Below, piece by piece: positions 1-40,052 of a stretch of DNA of 64,000 nt. This stretch comes from Pelodera strongyloides. Taxonomy: Eukaryota; Nematoda; Chromadorea; Rhabditida; Rhabditidae. Every line of letters starts with the position of its first letter. Within the stretch, counting starts at the first letter, position 1. The translations under genes were made by a program, and so were the position numbers. The notes below the pieces were generated by a model, which had not been told where the DNA came from, made no database searches, and worked only from the letters and a program-made list of their open reading frames with translations. The stretch covers positions 1 through 64,000 of the forward strand of contig JAANDG010000530.1 in NCBI GenBank assembly GCA_036852015.1, in the 5' to 3' direction.

Positions 1-943
1 GAGGAGGAGTTCAAGAATTGGTTGGTCTGGTTAGGTCGGCTAATTATAGGAGGCGATCGGGGGCTAATCACTGGTTTAGATCTCCTCTGATGCCCCCTGA
101 GTAGCCGAGAAGGTACTAAACGAGTGATCGCACCCCCAGATCACCTTGAGAATCACTCATAAATAGGGGGAGATGAGATAACTAGACGAGGGCGAAACCA
201 CAACATTCCCTGGATACCTACGCCAAAACTGGTTTAGACCTTTAGACGGTTGGAGATTATCTGGGTGGAACCAGCAAAAGAACATTCGTAAAATAGTAAT
301 AGTAGAATCAGCGTTGAACTGAATAAACAAGTGTAAAAGACAGATTCAAGATTATTTACATTTAAGGAAAACTTTAGCAAAAGTTCCTGTAACTTATGGG
401 AAAACAGTGTGCGCGAAAAGCGTCCCTATGTGATTATTGTTTGCTATATAAAGTGAATCGCTCACTATAAACTTTTCGCAAACTCTCATTGCCAATGGTC
501 GTAAAAAAAAGAGTGGAAGGTGGCAAGTTTAGTCATAAAAACTACTGTAGCATCTCCGTTTCGCCTAAGAGTTGCGCACTTTCGAGAAACGGAAAGGAAT
601 AGGTAAAGGTAAAAAATGAAGGTCGTATATCAAAGTAGGATGGAAGGACAGTAAGAGCACAAAACGAACAATATCAACAACAAGTAAAAAGTCGAACTGA
701 AAGCAAGGATGCGCAAAAAAACCAACCGAAACTTCGACGTTATGAATACTGTGGTGGCTGCTGGTTCCATTTGACGTAAAGAGTCCCGAATCCTGTGACT
801 TGAACCCAGGGCGATCGTTTTGCTGCAATTTTAATAATTAGAAAAGGCTAATTCAAAAGCAGGGAAAATGCGGGCAGAGCTTTTAGGAATCCATTATTCT
901 CAAAGTTATCGTATCTTCAGAACAAAACCGAAAAATGATATAC

Positions 944-1054
944 CGGACTAGTCGATGGTGTTCTAGCTGCCGGTACTGGTTTCGTTTGTTGCAGGAGCTG
1001 CTTTCTAGTTGGCATTGGGGGCTTGTTCTCCCATAATTCGGCTAAGCTGGTGGC
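944..1054 (-). CDS. dlg-1: dlg-like exon after L27 (proline/basic linker)
   Basis: Phase 0 in and out. Acceptor TAGAG and donor CCG|GTATAT. It encodes a linker reading ATSLAELWENKPPMPTRK and then a Gln/Pro/Thr-rich stretch, as expected between L27 and PDZ1 of DLG proteins. The acceptor has a nearby AG that would create a stop in frame, so the GAG site is chosen. Confidence 0.6.
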
Positions 1055-4000
1055 CTCTAGTATCTAGAACAGAAGTAATCATGAGGGCGTGAAGTGAAGT
1101 GGGTAACCAATACAATGTATAAAGTAAACTAGCATAAAATCGTCGAGAATATATACAACAGTGAAAAAAATTATAAGAATACAATTATGTTTTCAAACTC
1201 ATTCAAAAAGGTGAGTAAAACTATACCTTCTGACTTCTTGGAACACGCGCATCGAGAAGTACATCTTCGGTGAGGTCTTGGATTTCTTAACATGAGGATA
1301 TATTAAGACATCTGCTCGCTTATCATAATACCTTTATAGTAATCATAAGGAGATGTTCACAGTTCACATTAAGTACAATACGTAATGCTCAGTGAGCAAG
1401 GATACTGACCAACAAGTGATTGGAAAAGGCATGTTTTAAAGGCTTTGATGATTCTTTCTACAGGAAATCTCAAGTCGTCGTCTTCTGGGTGAAGAAGGCG
1501 TGAGTGGAATTCTTCCAAGTGCTCCAAGGCACGATGTGGTTCTGAAACAGAAACTTAATAAGCTTGTATATCCAGTATACTAACATTCCTCAGTGAGTTT
1601 TTTTCTCTTTTTTGTAAGTGAATCAATCCATAACAAAACTACGAATTCTCCGTTCTAAGGTCTGGAGCCTCAGCTGGAAAACTAGTTTCTACTGGGTTTC
1701 ACATCTCTAATTATTTATCGAACTATCGAACATGATTCAAGTATGTTATTATTACATCCCAGACAGTCAAAAACAATCGTCAAATTCAAATCAGCCGACG
1801 TTTCTACTACAATCGGTGTTCAATATAAATCGAGCGAAATAAGATAATTGAAGCAATAAAAAAAACCAATATATTAGGAACAGCAGGTTGCAAGTCAATT
1901 GGTCAAGTGGTAAAGAACATGTGTGATTGTGGGTGCCAAAAAGAAACAGGCGTCCTGGTTACTAAGATTCACACACTCACACACAACAATTATATGTTGG
2001 GTGTTGCAGACATAGGAACGAGAAACGAACATTTGCTAGGAATAAAAAACATCGAGGATAGCAAGGATATCTATGAACACATCTATTTTGCACTCAAAAT
2101 AATTTGCGTTGCAAATTTATGACCTTATAAAACAGGTTTCCAACACTTGTAAAATAAACAACTATTCAAGAGTTATAATCTAGACCAAGCAAAGCTTTAT
2201 TAGAATGCCGGGTGCGGCTATGGTGAAAACACCAGATGAAGGATATAGGAGCAAAAAACATCAACGGCGTCCGGAAATGTTTAGCCATGTTATATAAGTA
2301 GAAGGAACATGTTTCGTCGAGTTGTTAGCCGCACTCAACCATGAAATGACCACCAAAACGTTTATGCGTTCTTTCACACGGGAATAAACAGAAAAGCGCT
2401 TCACAAACATATCAATAACAATAAAAATGCCGCAAACAAGGTAATTATATCTAAAGAGCTTGAGAATGTCCAATTGTGCTACCTATATATAAAGTTGTAC
2501 TCAATACTATGCCTGTGTGTTCCAAATGGGTGAACATAATTATTAGACTGGTTCGCCAAGTCAGTGTATAATACAGAAACAAAAAAAGACGAGGAATAAA
2601 ATAGCCGGTATCCAACCAAGAATATATTATGAAACAATAAAAAAAAACAATCATAGTCAAATAATCTTTATGAATTCGAAATCTCACCATCTTTAACCAT
2701 CGCTACCCGAACAGCTGTGTGTTTTCCGCAGGGCGCTTTTCCTGAAAAAATGAGATACGAAATTAATTTGCAAGCGTCGATAGGTCAACGGGAGAAATCA
2801 AAGGTTGTGACCACCATACGCGTGTGCGAGAAAACAGCAACCAAAAAGAAGGCAAAGTTAAAAGCTCAACTGTGATATAATTGAAAAGTGATTGCAATAA
2901 TAGTGAGTAAACAAGTTAGCTCGAGAAAATTATGCGAGTGAGAAAATGTTTATTCGGAAAATACTATGTATGTGAAGCGAAAGCCCAACACTGCCAACTT
3001 ACTTTCGATACATTGAGAAACACAGTGCCCCTGGAAAAGCGATACTAGATTGAATATTAATATTCTGTCGTTACCAAAACGGGAGGACTCATATTCCGGT
3101 GAGCGTGCTTCAAGGCAATTTCGGAATATATTGCATAAACATAGATTTAGTAATTTATTTAACTAAAGCATAGGGTTGATTTCCATCAAAATGGTTTCTT
3201 ATAATTAAAAGATCCTGAATAAAGCTAATGCAAATGTATTGTGAAAGCAGACGAACGCTCTTTTTTATCTAAATTTCGGGCAGAGTCTTAAGATTTGATG
3301 ATTGAATACTAGTCTACTAAATGTAGCATCTTTGTTTTTTTAGGAGTTACTTACAATTAACTATAAATTATTTTCGAGAAATATTAAACATTCCAATCAA
3401 GTTTGTCAATTTGTTGCGCTGTGACTCATTTGAGAACGCATTAACAAAGGCGCGGCGTATAGTGGGGGAAGCGCGCGTTTCTTTCCTGACGCCAGGTCTC
3501 ATTTCGTATAGGACGAAAATAAATAATAATAACAGCAGGGGGGAGCGTGTGAAAATATCTCGATGTCAACCAATTGTAGTGGTTTTGCTCACGAAAAAAA
3601 AGAACCAGTGGAGCTGAGTACTAAAGCACGTAGAGATTTATAGATAGAATTGTGAGGTATTACTCTGTAAAACATATGAACCAATGTTGAAACAACGTAC
3701 AGTAGAAATATTTAAAGTGCACGACTATTAAATATAGTATAACTATGCAGAAGTGTCACATAGCGTTCCCATCAAAAAACAGCATTACGAAGAAACATTT
3801 TGACTCGGAAGAGCTAAAAAAGCCAACCAGATTTAAAGGAAACAAAAAATATTTCTTTTTATAAATCGTTGCGCTTGTCTTGTTTTATGACTGATTGTGT
3901 AAATTGCCTATCAATGCAGAATTGTTAATTTACGTGTAATTGGCTAACTAAAATGGGTATTGGATGCTGAATTCACAACGATCATCTTGCAGATGAATCT

Positions 4001-7000
4001 TTCAACAAAAACAGGTCTGCATTGGAACAAACATTCTTCATTGGAATTCAAGCCGAAAGTTTACGGTTTGTCAACAAGGTTGTTAAGCAAACAAGTGTAC
4101 GAAAGTCAACAAACAAAAAATATAGAAATAGTCCAGATATAGGCGAATTTCGTCGATTGTACAATTTGCTTGGATTCACATCAAAAATCTTGGAAGGTCT
4201 AAGTCTTAGGTAGATAAGCAGAATTCCAATTGTACGTGGTGTACGTAGCTTTTAAATATTAGTCTAATGCATTTATACATCATTTTCGTTTTTCAAAATT
4301 GTTTCAGCTAGATCAGTTCTCGTCACTTCTCGCATCACAACTCTTCCAAATACGCTGCACATCAAACATATCAGATGAGGGGTGATTACCATAAGGGAAG
4401 CAACAGACTACAAATTCGAAGGAGTTCGGTGAGCGGAAAGTTGTGGGAAATAAGAGCTGTTTCATACGCTTCTACTTTTGCTGTTGAACATTTGATGCAG
4501 AACAGTGGAGTGAGGAATACAAACAAATACAAATGAAACAAGGGAGGCTTAGGCACTTCGCCTGGTGTTGAAGGCAAACATAACTTCTACTATCGAAAAT
4601 ATGTAGCACAATAAATATGATAAATATGAAAAGTTAAATGAGGAGGAATGGCAGGAAAAAAGGTAAAGTAAATCGTGTCCTTCCTTAGGCTAGTTGGAAA
4701 CCATGAGGTCAAGACGTGCGGTTTTCCAAAAAGTAACAGCAAAAGTCTAACATGGGAAATGATGCATGTAACATTTAGCAAAAAAAACGACAAGGACTGT
4801 ATACGGCAACAGGTTTTCAAAGACTGAATTCAATTTATTCGAGGAATTTTTCACACGCTACGAAATAATGGAGTTATTACATAAAACACAAAGAAGTTAC
4901 ACATTCTAATAAATGCAAAGAATTTTTTTTTTGTATTCTTATGCCGCGGCTAATTCTTATTAGTATTGAGAGGCTAGAGATGCCTTTCTGTGCCAAAATT
5001 TGTATAAAAATAAAAGAAACTGATCTGCATAATTCCAAAAAATACATAGATGTTCAATACTAAAAACGTGGAGTGAGAAAGTGAATGCATTTGCACGTTG
5101 AGATCGAATAGATGAAAATCGGAAGACTAGTAAAAACGCCTTATTGACAATCGATTTCAGTCACATTTTTGTCTCGGCCAACAAACAATTATACGAGACT
5201 GATTGGCACAAAGTTGGAAAGGCTAGAGTGAGAAGAGATAAGAAAGCAATAAAGTGCATCAGCGAATTATACACCACTTAAGCACAGACTTATACAATGA
5301 TAACCGAAATAAGGTTGTGCGCCAAAACAGGAAGAACCATTTCTACGTAGCAGGGATCGTAACGTAATTCGATCAAACATGGCAGGCTTCACCAAAGTAC
5401 TATCAAGAGTCATATAAATTATCTTTATGAATGCGGTAATTCAACAAGTAGTCCTTGTGATCACCGAAACGAAAACAGAGCATAAAACAATAAGTGAGAC
5501 TGAAATACTTATCGACGATAAGGCATTTTACACCAGCGACCCCATGAAGCGGACAAGCAATAACATATTAAAGCAACCTCAAGATGGAAAAGTTTTCCTC
5601 TAGCTGGACTAGGCCTTGTGTTTAGTTTCTTAGAAAAGTCATACAGAAACTAAAACAAAATCTGTAAAACAAATACGTAAAGCTTCCACTCGTGGCGTGT
5701 ATTTTTGTCGAAAATTTTTCCACGGCAAAAGCCCCGAGACGGTGCTTGTATTGACAAAAGGCATATAAGATGCGCTGTAGTGTTGCCGAATCTTCTTTTT
5801 CGCTTCGAGATCAATATTGACTTTCCGTTATTGACATTCTGGTGCTGACCGACCGGACAATGATTACTCATCCTACCGCACACCAACAGCACCTCCAAGC
5901 TATTTGAGTACGATCTTAGCATAGTATTGATTGATTTGGTTTCAGCCGTTTACTGGCACGAATGCCACCTACCACTGCCAGAATAATGATATTCACCACT
6001 AAGACTACATCTAACTTGGAAAGCGAAGCAGGACTGGAACAGTGCAAGAAAATAATTATGTGCACAAGCCGACACCACGGCCCTACCGTCTTATGTTTAG
6101 CTCAAATCACTACACAACGTATGGGCACATTAAAATTAATATTGCCATAGGCATACGACATTTTGGCATTATATCGCAAGCACAGCGTTAAAGGATAGGA
6201 TAAAAACTGGCAAGGCAAGAAGAGTGTCAAAAGTGTTATATTAATGCGTGTGACATGAACCGATTACTAATTATCGGGTTTAGCGATCGGCATTTCTGAA
6301 ACACGTCCGTGTCTAATAGATCGCCGATTGGGGGAAATTACTAACGCCCAGGTCACGAGATGCCGACTTTGGAAGAGTGTTCATTTTGACAAACACAGCA
6401 TTTTATCGGCAACTGCGCACATTGGTCGAAGTAGTGAGCATGGCTGTAGGCGGTTGCAACTGACTGTTGCAGGATGACAAAACCAGTCTATGGTGAAAAA
6501 AACAACAGCAACGCACTTTCAAGTAGGCGGCGAACGGACCAACACCAGGATTATTTTTACAATTAGCTCTTTGTGCTGATGCACGAAGAAAATCCGAACG
6601 GATCAAGAAGTTGGCAAACCAATAACAATTACGACGACAGTTCGCCTATTAGAACTATTGATTTTAGAAATTCCCAGATTACACTAACAATATCATTCTT
6701 AACGTGTCAATGCTCCAGCTTGCCGAATAATTAATGTTCACTTAACGCGTCGCCGTGCGCAGTGTGTAAAATAGATGGAAAGAGATGCAAATTTTAAGGT
6801 GAGCTTGAGGAAGCCAAAGAATCATTACAGGGCACACCTGGACATAAAGGACTCTGGAGATTAACGTGACAGAAGAATAATTAAGCAAACAAGCGGAAAA
6901 TTACAACATCAGGACATTAAACATTCAGAGGCATATCACGCGAATAAATACTATATCACTGACATCAGTGCGTTATTTTCTGGATTAAAAATAAATCAAT

Positions 7001-9313
7001 GCCCAAAAGCAATAGTGGCAATACTCAAACGCAGTAGATGGAAACGATCAACAAAAATAAGCACAACATGAAACATCATAAACAAACTGGGATGAAAAGA
7101 AGCTAAATCAGTGTGAGGCTTTTCATAACACTATTAATTTAATTTAAAACACAGAAACACAGAGTGCATTGAATCAATAACACGTCATGAGTCAGAAAAG
7201 GTATTAATTTCAGCATGAGTGTTAGCAAATAAACAACCCCTTATATTCAGTAATAAAGGTAAACAAGGCCAATCTGTTCTAGGCGAACCAAATTTGCAAT
7301 GAACTGAAAATTAATCCTACCATATGTGACAAACAATGGACAAATTTGTCATGGAAATTTGACAAAATAACTTTGAAGATCATAAACTTTGTTGGCATCT
7401 AGAAGGATTCTAGAAGAAGTATGAAGCGAACTAATGTGAATAAAGAGAAGGTGGAGATCAAAATCAACATTCTAAAATGCAACAATAATGAAATGTACAA
7501 ATTCAAGCCTTTTAAAAACTGCCTACTGGGACGAGGAACGCATTTGCACATACTGTGTTTGCGCGCTGTTTTTTTTTTTGTGTGGCAAATACCGGTTTGC
7601 CAATTAATGAAACAATGGTGAACGTGCATTCTTTATTTGACATTATTAACATACTTGAATTGCGCTACTTTGCGACTGACGAGATCAGTAAAATGAGGAA
7701 AATAAGGAAAACAGAAGGAGTAAGACATATGGTTCCTATTTGGCTTGGTATAGAAAGCGTAGATGGGAGGTTGTGTTGTGATGGTCGTGGTTGGATATTA
7801 AAGGTGAGGCACCGGGGGGACGAAAATAAACACCCGGGCAAATGAGGGGTCGACGGTACGAAGAGACTGCGCAGTTACGAGAGACGCATAGACGGACACC
7901 AAACCGCGAATAATAGGGTGTTGTCGAGAAACAGACAAGTGGTATGGTTAGAAAGGAGAGATAGAGTGCAGGATTAGAGGAGGTGTCTAGAGATATGTGT
8001 CCCTCAGTGCTACAGATAAGGCAGGTAGGGTGGAGGGCATGCGGGTCTGGACGACACAATCCAACAGACCCGCTTCGGGGGCTGACTCATGGTTGGGGGG
8101 GGGGGGCCTTGTTGGACCACCCAGGGTAACAATAGGACAGGCGGCTGAAGGCCTAGCACTTGCTTCAAGCATGCTGGAAGATTGCGTCCTTCGGGAAAAT
8201 CTACCAATTACTAGTATGCAAAATGACAAGTATATATCCAAAACCTGAAGAAAATGGCGCCAGATGCGACAAGGCCGCGTTTGTTATTATTTCTATTTCA
8301 CTTCTTGGTTTCTATGCTTCCGTGCAACTTGTCATTTCCAAGGATTTATGGCGTGTGGATTGGGGCTGTAGGAAACAACAAAGTAACAGTATCAGGTTTC
8401 AGCCCATATTGGTTCTACCGCAGTGGAGCTGGCACGGAAGGAGGCCGCAAGGTTGAGGGCAGTAAGATGATGAAAAAAAGCCCTGGCGAAATAAGTTGCA
8501 AATATTATAAGCAAACTCAAGACTGATTGGACGATAATTGAATGAAAAGTAAAATGAAAAGTAAAACGAAATATGACGTCATAAATATCGCGCAGCATAT
8601 TACTGAAGCCTGTGTCAACACATGCATATTCCCAGGAAATTAGGCAAGCAGAACTAATTTTCGTTTTCTTTTCGCATAGTATATGTGTATCTTCTTCTCG
8701 GCTGCGTGAGTCACATATGTTTTGGTGTCTTTGCGACTTTTCAGCCAAAACGATTCCCCCCGCTACAAGAGCACCCTTTCCGTACAATAGGATGCAAATA
8801 ATGATTCAGGCGCCGGCACAACAAACTATCACTTTCAATTTCCTAGCAATAGTGTTAACAAAACAGGAGAAAGGCAAAAAAAAATAGTTTACATGCTAGA
8901 CTAATTACATATCAACTGCCAATTAGCAAATATATGAAAGAAATAGCGTAAACAAGTTTCGTAAAGGGCAATATGCCCAGAGCTAACGAGAGGATCGATG
9001 CTTACACGAAGATGGTCCATTCTGTCAAACGTAAGGAGGAACTAAGTGAGATCAAGTGTTCTGCTATTAACTAATGGTTCCCACGCAAAGGTAGATTCGC
9101 CGGTTTGTTAGCCCATTGACGGTGCGAGGTTGGAGGTTCAGAGGGCTGCAAGGGGGCAAGGACGTTGTCGTAGTCGAGGTCAACCGCATCCACCTCCATC
9201 CCCCTATTCCGTTCTTTGTTTGCGACTCTTGGCATCCCAACCCTCTCACCCCTCAAATACCTGAGCATAGAACGGAAGAGAACGAACACCTCATGACTTA
9301 TTTTGCCTTCCAT
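944..9313 (-). CDS. dlg-1: Discs-large (DLG-1-like) MAGUK scaffold, 5' part of gene
   Basis: This is the 5' portion of a membrane-associated guanylate kinase scaffold of the Discs-large family, running off the left edge. The recognisable part is the L27 domain, the N-terminal helical module through which DLG proteins dimerise or bind other L27 proteins at cell junctions and synapses. Exons read from minus strand: 9250-9313 (proposed start), 1410-1541, 1227-1285 and 944-1054, with splice phases 1, 1 and 0 that agree at every junction. The L27 signature is the pattern RALEHLEEFHSRL, then a charged turn, then VERIIKAF and LFQSLVEIQDL, matching vertebrate and worm DLG L27 from family knowledge. 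PDZ, SH3 and kinase-like domains are not in the window. The first intron of about 7.7 kb is large, so an extra 5' exon could be missed. Confidence 0.72.
1227..1285 (-). CDS. dlg-1: dlg-like exon: end of L27 domain
   Basis: Encodes E-IQDLTEDVLLDARVPRSQK, the last helix of L27 and its exit. Phase 1 in, phase 0 out; acceptor TTAAG, donor AGAAG|GTATAG. It continues directly from the exon at 1410-1541. Confidence 0.72.
1410..1541 (-). CDS. dlg-1: dlg-like exon: L27 domain core
   Basis: Strong acceptor CTGTTTCAG and donor G|GTCAGT. The 44 codons read PHRALEHLEEFHSRL, a DDD turn, then FPVERIIKAFKTCLFQSLV. This is the two-helix core of a DLG L27 domain. Phase 1 in and out. Confidence 0.8.
1542..9249. 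other. Long non-coding stretch, probable intron of the dlg-like gene
   Basis: I see no exon with both coding-like sequence and splice sites on either strand. The open frames here are short and low in complexity. A run of 11 G lies near 8096-8106. Some GC-richer sequence at 7.7-8.3 kb has overlapping short frames, but nothing recognisable. Confidence 0.4.
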
Positions 9314-9330
9314 AATTGCCTGCAGACTTG
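9250..9330 (-). CDS. dlg-1: Possible first coding exon of the dlg-like gene
   Basis: The exon has a good acceptor (TTTTCCTACAG) and donor (AGGG|GTGAGA). Its single clean frame gives a Met at 9311-9313 followed by EGKISHEVFVLFRSMLRYLR, ending in phase 1. That phase joins in frame to the L27 exon at 1410-1541. The link is inferred only from phase and position. Confidence 0.4.
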
Positions 9331-12300
9331 CTGTAGGAAAATACAAAACATATTGAATTGATTGGCTACGGAGTTCCACCAAAACCACGTGTAGAACAAT
9401 TGTTGTGTGTAACTAATTACTTGTAAGTGTAAACGTCTATTACTTTTGTCACTAAATAACATCGATCTCAGTTTAGTGTATCAGCACAATGCGTCTCATG
9501 GTTATGGTAAGATACCAGCGTGCAAAGACTGAACATAAACTTACAAAACTTGACTTTGAGGCTATCACTGGCGCATTTATGGGCCAAATAAGCACTTGAG
9601 ACGTATAGAATGTTCGAGATGAATGAATAGCATAGCTGATTAGTATTACCCCTTGTTACGCGTACCTCGCCTCTCTTATTCTAAAGTATACTGGTTTCCA
9701 TGGCGGCAAACAACGATTATGCGCTTATAACTTATTACGCTATTACATCGCGGAGGTGTTACAGTTAAACACGTCCCTGCAGTTGAGCATCCTATCAATA
9801 AGCGAGGTTAAACGAAACTTATACAACTAGCACAATTCATTAGTATACATCAGATTACCGAATGAATATTACGTAAACATGCATTAAATCAGCAAAAACT
9901 ATACAAATAACACGAACGAGTTAATAAAGAGGAGGCAAATCTACTCTAAAACAGTCATAAACAAAAAAGCCACTCTATTTTGCAAGTAAAACAAGTAATT
10001 GGTAATTTGCAAAAAGACAGGTGTGAAGAGGGGGTTCGTTTTGTTGCCGATTCGACATCGTTCACTATGACAACGCGAGCTTTTTCACTACAATGGTCAA
10101 TAGAGTGTTGAGAGAAACAACAATGGCCCCCCACAAAGGACCGAGAGCAAAAGAGGAAGAACAAAAACACAGGTATTGAACAGTGAAAAAGTGCGGAATT
10201 CGCGACATTGTTCAATTCACTATTTAAAAATGCTTGTGATTTGTAGATAATGGCACCTTGGACAATCTGTACGCGCATGGACATTTAGAAATCCTTTCGA
10301 CAATATCTTTCAAGTAGTCTTAGGGCTAGTATGCTTGTAATACAATTTAACTTGTGCGTATAAGACAGCAACACTCAAGAGAAGTACAAAAAAATTTCTT
10401 ATCAAAACATTGGCAGGCGCCCAATTTTCAAATTTGAAAGCTATCGTCGAGAGACAAGGTGTCTATTTATGTCTGCTTTTGCGATATGGTCAGTGATTAT
10501 TAGAAAAGTTGTCTTTCCTTGTTTTTGTGAAGCACGAATTAGCATATGTAAGCGTTTCTATATGCGGCCGTAGCAATTTACCAATTTCACGCATTTCCAT
10601 AGAATATTTGACGAGCCGAAAAGAATTCTGTCTAAACGAATGCTGTTTGTGTGAGTTAGTGAGTCCAGTAGTATGTTGATTAAACAACCATTGGGGCAGT
10701 GTTTAGTGAGGTCTGTAGGATAGCACTCTCTCTCTCGGACCGTTGGAATGCTGGACGCGGTGGGTTCCGAAATCAGACAAGCAAACACAGTTATCAGGCG
10801 AAATGCACGCACAAACAAGCGGACACATGCTTGCAGGCTTTCCATGTTACAACGCAGACCTTCAGGGCCACTGCCTTACAATGAATGGGGCCGCACGGCC
10901 AGTGGAAACAAAACAATGGGGTTCTAGTTAACCAGCGTTAACTGAAACAAAAACCCTCAATGGTTTTTCAGTGGAAACACCCACACTGACACGACTCACA
11001 GATACATATAACACTGTTGACTGAATAATATTGTTACTGAATTTTCCCGTCGTGATCAACTTTGTATTGTAATAACCAATTGTTTGTTCAGGTACAATTC
11101 TAAAATTTTATAAACTATACATATATAAATAATTATATGACACGTATAATACATGGTCATAAAAGAAAAGTCTCAGTGTAGGTAATTTTGTCGAATGTCT
11201 TTAAAATTTCATAACAATTCAAAACGTAACATCCCTGAACCATTTTTCAATGGGACGAGATAAAAAATATGTAAAATAATTGAATAAAATGAGGGAAAGA
11301 GATCGAATTCTGCAGACAAGAAAAAACATACACATACAGTAGCATACATCGAGGAATAGAGTAAATGTGGTACACCGAGAAGATTTTATCAACATATAAT
11401 GAAAGAGCTCTTTGATGAGTTGGAGCATATCGATTGTTCTGAATTGTTCATTGATCATTCTCACAGTTTCGTAACCAATCAATCAAACGAATCAACAATG
11501 TCAAGGTAATGAAGAAATTTGACCATTACTTCTAAGCTTGATATCTAATTCTGACTAGCTCTAAGTGTACTTTTTATATTGCTCTGACTGATTTCTATAC
11601 AGCAACAAAATATAAACATGAACATAAATACTTTGGCTGGCTATCACAATGGGTAAACAGGATAACAATGCACCGAGAAACATTCGAGAATCGATTGAAA
11701 ATATGAATAAATACACACAGGTCAGTAATCAATAAATACAGTTAGTACAAGTGCAAACATTGTTTTCCGAGCAGAATTACTAACTTTGGCAGGGCTTCAG
11801 TGAACAAATAAATAGAAAGGAATATTTGGTCGGAACGGAAACTGATGTGATAATATAAATAAACGTATGCGGTATCCAAAAATAAACCCAAAATAAATAA
11901 ACCCAAATAGTTTAACGTTTTGCGTTCTCAGATGCTAACGACAAAAACCTATGAAAAACTGGTTATAAACTCGATGAATTGATAAATAATACACTCAGTG
12001 ACGGGCAGCCAAAATGAAAGAGTACATTATTCGAAATAACACACGCAAGTTCAATTTATATTCAGTATGTTGCACGAAATTGCTTTAAAATAGAAAAATG
12101 ACTAGCATAACCAAGAAATACACGCAACAAACCGGGTCCTTACTTGGTAAGTACTGTCTCTGCGCAATATAATTGAATGAACAAAAGCTAACAAAGAAAA
12201 CATAACCATTGAACTAATACATACTAGCATATATTTACTCTCTCTGAAACAGCATTGCACATGCGTAAGTGCATTCAATCACCTTGTAAACGAGCATTCA

Positions 12301-12343
12301 TCGGGTAATCAAAAATAAATATCCTATACTATGTTGGATAATA
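9331..12343. other. Intergenic region between the channel gene and the dlg-like gene
   Basis: AT-rich sequence with only short frames. It must contain the 3' end of the channel transcript and the promoter of the dlg-like gene, but I could not locate a convincing polyadenylation signal or promoter element. Confidence 0.4.
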
Positions 12344-38624
<26,281 letters not shown>

Positions 38625-39100
38625 TTTCAACTGTCAAAGCTTCCATATTATGAGTTTCATTTACTTAGTTTCAACTGCTAAATAATTACTTAAGATTTCC
38701 ACTTAAACGTTCCGGTCACCAGCAGTTTAATAGGAAGCTCAGACCCTCCGTAAAGCGCAGATTTGAGATTTTTGTCTACTCATTGAGAGCGACCGATTAT
38801 CCCGTCTTCTCAATGAGACACACAGTTTCTAATTATTCTTGCACTGTACAGTCGACTGGTGTCTGCTGAGTTGCTGAGTTTGAAATATTGACTGAGCAAG
38901 TGTGGAAAGGTTCTTTATGGATTACTATGGCTGCAAAATATGGACGTTTATGACAAGCCTACCGGTTGCCGCAATTGGTATCATCCATGGTTGCAGGCGG
39001 TCCAGGTCGGGCGGTCTACGACCCGGGACACGGCCGCCCTCAGGCATACACTACCGTACACCCTGTCATGATAATATCAATAAACAATAAAATGCTAATA

Positions 39101-39573
39101 CAGTGCACGGCATAGGCATACGGGCACCCAAAAAAACGTGTTTCTACTAGATTTATAGGAAGTCTAGGGCAACCACTCAATCAAGCATGGCCAAAAACCC
39201 AAACATAATGATTTTCAGCATAAAGAATACAAAAAATTATATAATTATATTTATTTTAATGACGCCAAATTGTACGTCAAAAAATGAAATTCAGAGTTCG
39301 CGCAAACCATTTATATGGTCTTGTAGATCTTTTCATGGCGAGAATTTATGTAACAAAATATATATATAATTTGAGGCGTACTCCGAAGGAAGTTACGACG
39401 TTCTGAAGCTCCAATGAGCTGTTTTGGTCCCTAGCGCACCCCTTCAACTAAACATCGCAGTTGCCTAACTTCAAGCCGCCGTAACGCTGGTAGGATGGTT
39501 GATTTCTTCAAAAAGCGCTTTTTCCGCAAATTAGGGCTAAATTTAGGGGCCCGTATACTTATGCCGTGCACTG
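39101..39573. mobile_element. Tc1/mariner-type MITE
   Basis: A 473-base element. Both ends begin CAGTGCACGGCATA as inverted repeats of about 25 bases (to ACGGGC) and are flanked directly by TA on both sides, the target duplication of Tc1/mariner transposons. There is no transposase frame, so it is non-autonomous. Confidence 0.85.
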
Positions 39574-40004
39574 TATATGCAATTGTTTTAGTATGTCAAC
39601 TGCAGTATGATATGTGATACACTCCGGAATGAGCATCATTAACCGAATAAATGCAACAATATGAAAATTGGAAAGAAAGGACTGATATATGATAAGCTTA
39701 GAAATGCAAAAACATTGCGGAGTATTTCGCCAAAGCAACGAACTCAAACAAATCAAAAAGCATGAATTTCAAAAACGGAGGGGGCAAGTGTCAAACTCCG
39801 AAAACTCTCTTCCCTTTTTTTACTTGACATTTTTTGACGTACAACCTTCAATGTGTGTTTATGCGGACAAAACTTCCACTCAGCTTCCAAAAAACGGAAA
39901 CGGATTACTCGGAGCAAGAAAGCAAATAAACAACAATAGAAAAGCACATGAATATTCGGGTGATTTAATACTTCGGCAAAGTTCATAATTTATATTATGT
40001 AAGT

Positions 40005-40052
40005 TCCTAATACAGTTAATACCCCTAATATGTATAATACCCCTAATATGTA
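40005..40052 (+). repeat. Short tandem repeat (AATACCCCTAATATGTAT)
   Basis: Two to three imperfect copies of an 18-base unit. Confidence 0.7.

Noticed and set aside
7736..8526. Cluster of overlapping frames on both strands around a poly-G run
   Set aside because: The frames owe their length to locally higher GC; none has family features or paired splice sites.
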